A DNA stretch of 7,715 nt from Desulfobacula sp. Lineage in GTDB: Bacteria; Desulfobacterota; Desulfobacteria; Desulfobacterales; Desulfobacteraceae. The translations under genes and the position numbers were made by a program. The stretch spans positions 1 to 7,715 of the forward strand of contig JAOZRF010000122.1 in NCBI GenBank assembly GCA_029940245.1, written 5' to 3'. This document shows, piece by piece, positions 1 through 5,591 of this stretch (its first letter is position 1; each line of letters starts with the position of its first letter). A model generated the notes under the pieces. That model had not been told where the DNA came from, did not search any database, and saw only the letters and a program-made list of their open reading frames with translations.

Positions 1-330
1 TGCCTCGTCTCCCGGATTTAAAAAACTATGGGCCAAAAGTGCTATAATATCATCTGATCCATTCCCTAATATAATATTATTGGGGGAAATCTGAAATTTT
101 TTGGCAAGCTTATGGGTTAAAGTATAAGACGAAGATTCCGGATACCGATTCATGTCCTTCATATATTTTGAGACGGCATCATAAACTTTTGGTGAAAACC
201 CAATTGGATTTTCATTGGAGGCAAGCTTGATCACATTGGAAATATTATACTCTCTTTTAACCTCCTTAAGGGGTTTGCCTGGCTCATAGGGCTTAATTGT
301 TGATATTGATTTACTGATTTGAAATTTCAT
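1..330 (-). CDS. hisC: Histidinol-phosphate aminotransferase, N-terminal part (cut by window edge)
   Basis: The first 110 codons of a PLP-dependent class I/II aminotransferase that converts imidazole-acetol phosphate plus glutamate to histidinol phosphate in histidine biosynthesis, in the cytoplasm. Translating the minus strand from ATG at 330 gives a typical HisC start: an I-x-P-Y-x-P-G-K segment near residues 12-19, the substrate-loop motif L-A-S-N-E-N-P at about 36-42, a R-Y-P motif near 62-64 and G-N-G-S-D-D at about 89-94, the glycine-rich segment near the cofactor phosphate. The PLP-binding lysine lies outside the window. An AGGAG ribosome site (341-345 on the plus strand) sits 10 bases before the ATG and supports the start. 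The gene is transcribed divergently from the namZ-like gene. No disruption is seen in the visible part. Other class I/II aminotransferases share the fold, but this motif set fits HisC best. Confidence 0.93.
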   Translation of the reverse strand, partial: MKFQISKSISTIKPYEPGKPLKEVKREYNISNVIKLASNENPIGFSPKVYDAVSKYMKDMNRYPESSSYTLTHKLAKKFQISPNNIILGNGSDDIIALLAHSFLNPGDEA

Positions 331-362
331 GGCCTGATCTCTCCTAAAGATAAAAAGATTAA

Positions 363-391
363 TAAGTAGTTAGGATTTGAAATTTTGTCAA
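363..391 (-). promoter_or_regulatory. Possible hisC promoter
   Basis: On the minus strand a perfect TTGACA -35 box (386-391) is followed, after 17 bases, by TACTTA (363-368). The second box is a poor match to TATAAT. The pair lies about 35-60 bases upstream of the hisC ATG, a sensible position. The strong -35 box is the main support; the -10 assignment is weak. Confidence 0.3.
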
Positions 392-456
392 TGACTATGA
401 TAATTAGTACCTGAACAAAAAGCCAGAAATATAATTTTTCAATTTTGGTTAGAGAT

Positions 457-484
457 TTGCAAATATCAGAGGTTGTTTTAAGAT
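457..484 (+). promoter_or_regulatory. Weak candidate promoter for the namZ-like gene
   Basis: TTGCAA (457-462) and TAAGAT (479-484), 16 bases apart, each match the sigma-70 consensus at four of six positions. This would give a 5' leader of about 90 bases containing the 527-553 hairpin. The match is weak and the region AT-rich, so this is only a candidate. Confidence 0.2.
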
Positions 485-524
485 TTAAGATTTAGGTTAA
501 AACTTAAATCCTAAAACTTAAAAC
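475..524. repeat. Nested inverted and tandem repeat
   Basis: GTTTTAAG (475-482) and CTTAAAAC (517-524) are perfect inverted copies. A second, overlapping pair is 484-496 with 510-522, matching at 12 of 13 bases. The left arm also holds two tandem copies of the 7-mer AAGATTT (480-493). The DNA could fold into alternative hairpins with a 13-base loop. No T-run follows, so it does not look like an intrinsic terminator. Confidence 0.55.
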
Positions 525-526
525 CG

Positions 527-553
527 TGTCTGAACAAGATTTTCGTTCAGGCA
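527..553 (+). promoter_or_regulatory. Hairpin in the leader of the namZ-like gene
   Basis: Bases 527-535 (TGTCTGAAC) pair with 545-553 (GTTCAGGCA) across a 9-base loop, giving nine pairs with one G-T wobble. It ends 26 bases before the ATG at 580 and just before the AAGGA ribosome site (570-574). The right arm overlaps the right terminal repeat of the MITE-like block, so it may be part of that element and not a dedicated regulator. Confidence 0.4.
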
Positions 554-579
554 GTAAATAGATAAAGTTAAGGATTTTT

Positions 580-1755
580 ATGAAAAACAAGGTAATTATC
601 GGGCTTGAAAATCTTATCACAGATCTACCAGAATACCTGGAAGGAAAAAGGCTTGGTCTGCTTTCCAACCCGGCATCCGTTGACAGTCATTTCACGCATG
701 CGTCAACGCTTATACAATATTTTTTTCCAGGACAATTAAAAGCATTATTTTCTCCCCAGCATGGTTTTTATGCTGAAAAACAAGACAACATGATTGAATC
801 CAACCACTTTATGGAACCGGACTTAAAGGTTCCTGTATACAGTTTATATAATGATACAAGGATTCCAACTCAAAAAATGTTTGATCAAATTGATGTTTTG
901 CTTGTTGATATCCAGGATGTGGGAACAAGGGTTTATACCTTTATTTATACTGTTTCCTATTGTCTTGAACTGGCAGCAAAACTTAAAAAACAGGTTGTTA
1001 TCCTTGACCGGCCCAACCCCATCGGCGGAACGCAGATTGAAGGAAATATTCTTTCAAAAAATTTATCCTCTTTTGTTGGCAGGTTTCCAATCCCCATGCG
1101 GCATGGAATGACCATCGGAGAAATTTCACAATTTTTTAACCAGGAATTTAAAATAGGGTGTGATCTGACCGTCATTCCCATGAAGGGCTGGAAAAGAAAT
1201 ATGTATTGGCCGGACACGGGACTTTCCTGGATAGCCCCTTCCCCGAATCTGCCCACTGCTTTTTCCTGCATGGTTTATCCGGGACAGGTTATTTTTGAAG
1301 GCACTAATATCTCGGAAGGACGTGGCACCTCCCTGCCATTTGAGCAGTTCGGAGCCCCATTTCTGGATATAAAAAAAATAAAATCCCAGGCAGATAATCT
1401 GATAAAAGGCTCCTTCCTTCGTCCGGTAAATTTTGAACCGACCTCAGGCAAATGGCAGGGAAATGTTTGTAAGGGCTTTCAAATTCATGTCATTTCAAAA
1501 AAAGAGTTTAAACCCTATTATTCATCCCTGGTATTGTTGCAATTAATTATAAAACATCACAAAAATGATTTCAAATTTAAACAACCCCCTTATGAATACG
1601 AATTTGAGCAGCTACCCATCGATCTTATCTTAGGCAGCAAAACACTTCGAAAAAGACTGACAAATTTAGAAGATATCAATCTTTTATCAGGTCAATGGCA
1701 GAATGAACTTCAACAATTTAAAACCCTTTCAGGAAAATATTATTTATATGAATGA
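580..1755 (+). CDS. namZ: NamZ-family (DUF1343) exo-beta-N-acetylmuramidase-like protein
   Basis: A 391-residue protein of the DUF1343/GH171 family; characterised members (Bacillus NamZ/YbbC) remove MurNAc from the non-reducing end of peptidoglycan fragments. Family blocks run in order: G-K-R-L-G-L-L-S-N-P-A-S near 22-33, F-S-P-Q-H-G at 57-62, D-I-Q-D-V-G-T-R at 110-117, L-D-R-P-N-P-I-G-G at 142-150, M-R-H-G-M-T-I-G-E at 173-181, P-S-P-N-L-P-T at 220-226 and E-G-T-N-I-S-E-G-R-G-T at 240-250. Length is normal for the catalytic region. No signal peptide or lipobox is visible, so the protein should be cytoplasmic, unlike the secreted relatives. The usual P-E-H-G motif reads P-Q-H-G here. The start is supported by AAGGA (570-574), five bases before the ATG. 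It overlaps the RNase H gene downstream by eight bases. The family is clear; activity and substrate are inferred. Confidence 0.85.
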   Translation: MKNKVIIGLENLITDLPEYLEGKRLGLLSNPASVDSHFTHASTLIQYFFPGQLKALFSPQHGFYAEKQDNMIESNHFMEPDLKVPVYSLYNDTRIPTQKMFDQIDVLLVDIQDVGTRVYTFIYTVSYCLELAAKLKKQVVILDRPNPIGGTQIEGNILSKNLSSFVGRFPIPMRHGMTIGEISQFFNQEFKIGCDLTVIPMKGWKRNMYWPDTGLSWIAPSPNLPTAFSCMVYPGQVIFEGTNISEGRGTSLPFEQFGAPFLDIKKIKSQADNLIKGSFLRPVNFEPTSGKWQGNVCKGFQIHVISKKEFKPYYSSLVLLQLIIKHHKNDFKFKQPPYEYEFEQLPIDLILGSKTLRKRLTNLEDINLLSGQWQNELQQFKTLSGKYYLYE

Positions 1756-2434
1756 TAATGATCAGGCAGGCAAATGGAAACGGATGAGTTTTAAAGGCAA
1801 CAAAGTCTGGGCCAGGACAGATGAAAAAGAAAACCTTTTGATTGAAAAAGGAATGGTGTTGATAAAATACAATTTAAAACACAATTATGAATACCGGGTT
1901 AAGCCGGAGAGTCTTAACCCTGTAGGACAGGCCGTTCCAGCTAAAAAAAAATCAACCTTAGTTCCATCATCAATAAAACCCGGTGCCCGGAATGTCACAA
2001 AAAAGCAGAAAAAAGAACCTGAACTGCCGGACAATTGCATTAAAATATATACTGATGGTGCATCCTCGGGCAATCCGGGTCCTTCCGGCATTGGCGTTCT
2101 TTTTATTTATGGTGAAAATAAAAAAGAAATATCACAATATATTGGCATGGCAACCAATAATATTGCAGAGCTGACCGCTATAAAAAGGGCTTTGGAGGAA
2201 CTGAAACGAGATGACTTGCCCGTTCGCATTTTTTCTGACTCAAGCTATGCCATCGGTCTTTTGACAAAAAACTGGAAACCCCAAAAAAACCAGGCCCTGA
2301 TTTATGAAATCAGGACATTAATGAACAGGTTTTGTGACCTGGCATTCATTAAAGTAAAAGGACATTCAGGGATTAAAGAAAATGAAGTGGTAGATTTTCT
2401 TGCAACATCTGCCATCAAAAAAGGGCCGCAATAA
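1748..2434 (+). CDS. rnhA: RNase H family protein with an extra N-terminal domain
   Basis: A 228-residue protein with a C-terminal RNase HI domain (about 97-225), expected to cut the RNA strand of RNA-DNA hybrids using two metal ions. All four catalytic acids can be placed: D103 (Y-T-D-G), E141 (N-N-I-A-E-L), D164 (F-S-D-S-S-Y) and D216 (N-E-V-V-D-F-L-A), plus the loop histidine H206 in K-V-K-G-H-S-G. Residues 1-60 form a separate small domain (W-K-R-M, K-V-W, L-I-K-Y-N-L, Y-E-Y-R-V motifs), joined by a lysine/proline-rich linker (about 60-95). It is not the classical hybrid-binding domain and I do not recognise its function. The ATG at 1748 overlaps the namZ-like stop by eight bases, suggesting translational coupling; AGGA at 1731-1734 is rather distant. 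An in-frame ATG at 1703 would add 15 residues but lacks a better ribosome site. Confidence 0.9.
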   Translation: MNDNDQAGKWKRMSFKGNKVWARTDEKENLLIEKGMVLIKYNLKHNYEYRVKPESLNPVGQAVPAKKKSTLVPSSIKPGARNVTKKQKKEPELPDNCIKIYTDGASSGNPGPSGIGVLFIYGENKKEISQYIGMATNNIAELTAIKRALEELKRDDLPVRIFSDSSYAIGLLTKNWKPQKNQALIYEIRTLMNRFCDLAFIKVKGHSGIKENEVVDFLATSAIKKGPQ

Positions 2435-2452
2435 TGCAGGCCCTTTTTTGAT
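2414..2452. terminator. Bidirectional intrinsic terminator between converging genes
   Basis: Fourteen bases at 2414-2427 (ATCAAAAAAGGGCC) pair perfectly with 2439-2452. The stem has a GGGCC/GGCCC core next to the loop and A6/T6 tracts at the base, so a U-run follows the GC-rich stem on either strand. It lies at the end of the RNase H gene, whose TAA (2432-2434) sits in the loop, and 16 bases beyond the stop of the convergent small membrane protein gene. It can therefore end both transcripts. Confidence 0.88.
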
Positions 2453-2467
2453 AATCTATTTTAATTC

Positions 2468-2734
2468 TTATTTTTCTTTTTTCAGTTCATCAAGTTCTTT
2501 TTCAAGCTTTTCAATTTTGGCTTTATCATCATTAGGTTCAGATACGTCAGAACTGTCATCCTTTTTCCAGGAATCTTTCAACTCGTCAAATCCAAGATAA
2601 AGCGCAAGACCACCGCCTAAGAGAAGAACAGGTGGAACGCACCCTGCTAAAAGGATTAAAAACTGATTAAACCAGACAGCCAACCCCACAACACCAAGAA
2701 GAACAGCAATAGCTCCACCAATTAAAGTTTTCAT
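2468..2734 (-). CDS. Small two-helix membrane protein with coiled-coil tail, function unknown
   Basis: An 88-residue protein. Two hydrophobic stretches, about residues 3-22 and 25-48, are rich in glycine and leucine and separated by a short W-F-N-Q turn; the second contains G-C-V-P-P. The tail from about 50 is strongly charged. Its last 20 residues carry a leucine/isoleucine heptad pattern (I74, L77, L81, L84) among lysines and glutamates, a likely short coiled coil. It probably sits in the inner membrane as a hairpin with the tail exposed. The start is well supported: AGGAGG (2743-2748 on the plus strand) lies eight bases before the ATG. It stands alone, convergent with the RNase H gene and divergent from plsB. 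The helix spacing and G/W/P placement recall the magnetosome protein MamI and its relatives, but that is a memory-based likeness, not an assignment. Confidence 0.8.
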   Translation of the reverse strand: MKTLIGGAIAVLLGVVGLAVWFNQFLILLAGCVPPVLLLGGGLALYLGFDELKDSWKKDDSSDVSEPNDDKAKIEKLEKELDELKKEK

Positions 2735-2760
2735 AAAAAAATCCTCCTAAAAAATTAGTT

Positions 2761-2790
2761 CATATAACAAATTATTCTTTTTCAATTCAA
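2761..2790 (-). promoter_or_regulatory. Weak candidate promoter for the small membrane protein gene
   Basis: On the minus strand TTGAAT (2785-2790) and TATATG (2761-2766) are 18 bases apart, each matching the sigma-70 consensus at four of six positions. The boxes lie some 27-56 bases before the ATG, just upstream of the AGGAGG site. The region is very AT-rich, so confidence is low. Confidence 0.28.
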
Positions 2791-2863
2791 CAAATTTTGA
2801 AATTATCAATACCAGGTAAAAAAAATATCATAAGCCATTGTTTTTATCAAGGCTATTTTAAGA

Positions 2864-2890
2864 TTGCCATTCCAGTTAACCTTTGATAAC
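2864..2890 (+). promoter_or_regulatory. Weak candidate promoter for the plsB operon
   Basis: TTGCCA (2864-2869, five of six matches to the -35 consensus) is followed after 15 bases by GATAAC (2885-2890, four of six). The spacer is shorter than ideal. Transcription would begin near 2897, leaving about 45 bases of leader before the ATG chosen for plsB. The second box lies inside the 2878-2901 palindrome. Confidence 0.25.
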
Positions 2891-2901
2891 TAGTAAAGGT
2901 T
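2878..2901. promoter_or_regulatory. Palindrome upstream of plsB, possible operator
   Basis: AACCTTT (2878-2884) and AAAGGTT (2895-2901) are perfect 7-base inverted arms around a 10-base spacer. Half-site spacing of 17 bases, close to two helical turns, and overlap with the candidate -10 box would suit a dimeric repressor. No regulator is identified; a chance palindrome is possible. Confidence 0.3.
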
Positions 2902-2928
2902 GATATTGTTTACAAAAAAAATTCCTAA

Positions 2929-2934
2929 GAAGGA
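2929..2934 (+). promoter_or_regulatory. Ribosome binding site that fixes the plsB start
   Basis: GAAGGA lies seven bases before the ATG at 2942. The same frame is open back to a TTG at 2900, but there the nearest purine-rich run (AAAGG, 2895-2899) directly abuts the TTG, too close to act. The ATG at 2942 is therefore preferred, and 14 residues are removed from the longest reading. Confidence 0.7.
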
Positions 2935-2941
2935 TAAGTTA

Positions 2942-5587
2942 ATGGCATTATTTCAAAAGCTTAAAGGTCTTATTACAAATTTCAGGCTTAAGCTTCGCAG
3001 AATGATGAGCTGCATGCTGGGCAATAACTATGATTTATTTTTGTGTTTTTATCCTGGTGACCCTGGATATTTCATCCAAAAACTGATTAAACGATTGGTC
3101 AATAAACTTAATTTTGATGATCACAATATTGAAAAAATAAAAAATATTAACAAAAAAAGCATTGTTGTTTATGCCAGTAAAAACAAAAGGATGCTGAATT
3201 TTTTATATTATCACACCAAGTTGAAAGGCCTTGACCTGCCCTATCCTCAAATCGGGTTTGATTTCAGATTCTTTTTTCTTTTATCTGTAAAACGCCTGAT
3301 TCAAATCTTTCTTTGCCATATAGATTATTTTTTCCACCATTTTGATTTCAAAGATCCTTATACAACCGGGTATGCCACAAAAGAATTATTAAAAGGACAA
3401 GCAGGGTTTATCTGCCTGATTGAAGAAGAAGATTTTTATAAACGATTTATCAAGTCAACCCCGGATCCCCTCTTCCTTTTGATACAGCTTCAAAAAAGCA
3501 TTGATATACCGGTCATGATTATTCCTGAGAGTATTATTTATGTTACAAAACCCATGAGAAAGGAGCCGACCTTAACTGATATCCTTTTTGGAACCCATGA
3601 AAAACCAGGGTTAATAAAACGCTTTTTTATCATACTAAGGCATCCTGAAAAAATCAGGGTTGAACTTGCAAACCCCGTTAATCTAAAAGATTTTATCAAC
3701 AAGCCTGAAATTGAGCAGCTTGATTCTGAATCCCAGGTTCATCAATTGCGAAGCTATCTGGTAGAGATACTGAACAGGCAGAGAAAAAGTATAACCGGCC
3801 CTGTTTTAAAATCAAGACAGGAAATAACAGAAGACATCTTAACCCAAAAATCCTTACGTGAATACCTGGCCCAATATGCTGTGGAAAACAACCTTACATT
3901 AAGGAAAACCCATAAAAAAGCTGCAGAATACATCAAAGAGATTGCAGCGAATTACAACCTTCAGGTGATCAATTTTGCCAGTTGGCTGTTAAACTGGATA
4001 TTTAAAAATATATTTGAAGATCTGGTTGTCAACCAGGCAGAAATCAACCGGATGAGGGAAAAATCCACGGAAGCACCGCTCATCCTGGTGCCATGCCATA
4101 AAAGCCATCTGGATTACCTTTTACTGCCCTATGTCATGTTTAAAAACAATATGCCCTGCCCCCATATTGCCGCGGGGAAAAATCTGTCTTTCTGGCCATT
4201 GGGGCCTTTATTCAGACGTGGTGGTGCTTTTTTCCTCAGGCGAACCTTTCAAGGCGCCCCGCTTTATACAAAAATTTTTGGAGCATACCTGGAAAAACTC
4301 CTTTATGAAGGGTTTAATATAAAAATTTTTATTGAAGGCGGAAGAAGCAGGACAGGTAAACTCTTGGCTCCAAAGCCAGGCGGTCTTGCCATGCTCATTA
4401 ATGCCTATAATAATGGTGCCTGTGATAATCTTTATTTTGTCCCGATTTTTATCGGTTATGATCATGTACTTGAAGAAGATTCATATCTAAAGGAAATAGA
4501 AGGGGGTAAAAAGCAACCGGAAACATTAAAAGGACTCATCAATGCCCGTAAATTTCTAAAAAAAAAATACGGCAAAGTATATATGAAGTTTAATGAACCC
4601 ATCTCCTTAAAAGATTATATCCGGAATAAAAACATTGATCTTTCTAAAATCTCAAAAGAAGAATACATAAAATTTGTAAAAACTTTTGGCTACAAGCTGA
4701 TCAATGCAATTAATACCAACGCTGTAGCCACCCCCCACGGTATCATTGCAAGTGCAGTATTAAATTGTTCAAAAAACAGTTTTGTAAAAAAGCAGATGAT
4801 AGCCCGTGTGACTACCTATATGAATATATTGACTTTCATGAATGCAGAAGTTTCTGATGCGCTTCTGGCTGATCCTGACAATGCTTTAAACGCAGTCATC
4901 AACGACTTTATCTCAAGGGACTTTATCGAACTTGCTGACGAAGATGATAAAGATATCACTGAAAATACCGTTTTTATTGTAAAGGATAACAAACGGGCCA
5001 TTCTGGATTATTATAAAAATTCTATAATTTCCTTTTTTGTTTATTTTGCATACACTGCCGTGGCCATTCTGGAAACTGACCGGTTCCAATTTTCTTCTTC
5101 AGACCTTGTGGCCAGATATAAATTCCTGGAAAAAATGTTTACAGATGAATTTTTCTTTGATGAAGAGACCACCTATGAAGAAGATATCTCAAAATGTATT
5201 AAATGGTTTATTAATGAAGGAATCCTTGTGCCGGATTCATCTGAATCAGACCTGTTTCGTATTACTTCCCAGGGGTTAAGGCAACTCAAATGGGTTGCTG
5301 CATTTTTACAGCCATTTTTTGAATCCTATAAAACCACCCTTCTATATTTTGAGAAATATAAAGCTGAAAAACATGATGCAAAAGAAAAAGTTAAAAAAAT
5401 CCACACCATGGGTACAAAACTTTATAAAGCCAAAATCATCACATTTAAAGAATCCCTTTCACAGGTTAATTATAAAAATGCTGCCAATTATTTTAGCAAA
5501 AATGGGGTTACAGGATCCCAGGATCATGTACAGATTGAATACTATAAGAAAATTCTTGACCGGTTAATTCTTTTGATCGCATATTAA
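2942..5587 (+). CDS. plsB: Glycerol-3-phosphate acyltransferase, PlsB type
   Basis: An 881-residue membrane-associated enzyme that should acylate sn-glycerol-3-phosphate at position 1, the first step of phospholipid synthesis. All four acyltransferase blocks are present. Block I has the H-x4-D catalytic pair, H386 and D391, in V-P-C-H-K-S-H-L-D-Y. Block II is G-G-A-F-F-L-R-R-T-F with R433 and R434. Block III is I-E-G-G-R-S-R-T-G with E465. Block IV is V-P-I-F-I-G-Y-D-H-V from about V500. The W-P-L-G-P-L-F-R-R-G-G segment leading into block II is also typical of PlsB. The E. coli enzyme is 807 residues with the catalytic His near 306, so this protein carries about 80 more residues ahead of the domain. 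Hydrophobic segments occur in the N-terminal third (F-F-F-L-L region) and the C-terminal part (S-F-F-V-Y-F-A-Y region). It leads an apparent operon; the next ATG follows its stop after four bases. Confidence 0.93.
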   Translation: MALFQKLKGLITNFRLKLRRMMSCMLGNNYDLFLCFYPGDPGYFIQKLIKRLVNKLNFDDHNIEKIKNINKKSIVVYASKNKRMLNFLYYHTKLKGLDLPYPQIGFDFRFFFLLSVKRLIQIFLCHIDYFFHHFDFKDPYTTGYATKELLKGQAGFICLIEEEDFYKRFIKSTPDPLFLLIQLQKSIDIPVMIIPESIIYVTKPMRKEPTLTDILFGTHEKPGLIKRFFIILRHPEKIRVELANPVNLKDFINKPEIEQLDSESQVHQLRSYLVEILNRQRKSITGPVLKSRQEITEDILTQKSLREYLAQYAVENNLTLRKTHKKAAEYIKEIAANYNLQVINFASWLLNWIFKNIFEDLVVNQAEINRMREKSTEAPLILVPCHKSHLDYLLLPYVMFKNNMPCPHIAAGKNLSFWPLGPLFRRGGAFFLRRTFQGAPLYTKIFGAYLEKLLYEGFNIKIFIEGGRSRTGKLLAPKPGGLAMLINAYNNGACDNLYFVPIFIGYDHVLEEDSYLKEIEGGKKQPETLKGLINARKFLKKKYGKVYMKFNEPISLKDYIRNKNIDLSKISKEEYIKFVKTFGYKLINAINTNAVATPHGIIASAVLNCSKNSFVKKQMIARVTTYMNILTFMNAEVSDALLADPDNALNAVINDFISRDFIELADEDDKDITENTVFIVKDNKRAILDYYKNSIISFFVYFAYTAVAILETDRFQFSSSDLVARYKFLEKMFTDEFFFDEETTYEEDISKCIKWFINEGILVPDSSESDLFRITSQGLRQLKWVAAFLQPFFESYKTTLLYFEKYKAEKHDAKEKVKKIHTMGTKLYKAKIITFKESLSQVNYKNAANYFSKNGVTGSQDHVQIEYYKKILDRLILLIAY

Positions 5588-5591
5588 AACC

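Larger units (their letters stand above)
410..552. repeat. MITE-like block bounded by imperfect terminal inverted repeats
   Basis: Positions 410-421 (CCTGAACAAAAA) and 540-551 (TTTTCGTTCAGG) are inverted copies matching at 11 of 12 bases. The outer flanks both read AGTA (406-409 and 553-556), as a 4-base target duplication would. The enclosed block is about 143 bases, AT-rich and without an open reading frame, which is the size and make-up of a non-autonomous miniature element. It fills most of the hisC/namZ divergent spacer. Chance is possible because the DNA is AT-rich and the flank is short. Confidence 0.4.

Noticed and set aside
370..514. Distant inverted pair TTAGGATTT (370-378) and AAATCCTAA (506-514)
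   Set aside because: Nine AT-rich bases 127 apart are likely by chance; not listed as a separate feature.
475..524. Intrinsic terminator or CRISPR-like repeat
   Set aside because: The stem is AT-rich with no U-run after it, and the repeats are too short and irregular, without spacers, for a CRISPR array.
957..1271. Open frames on the opposite strand or other frames inside the large genes (for example here, 4208-4465 and 7253-7489)
   Set aside because: They lie wholly inside well-supported genes, lack recognisable motifs and are explained as frame shadows.
1703..1747. Upstream ATG for the RNase H gene giving 15 more residues
   Set aside because: No better ribosome site, a 53-base overlap with the preceding gene, and the ATG at 1748 gives the more usual short overlap. 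Not fully excluded.
2900..2941. Upstream TTG start for plsB giving 14 more residues
   Set aside because: A purine-rich run directly abuts the TTG, whereas the ATG at 2942 has GAAGGA seven bases before it.
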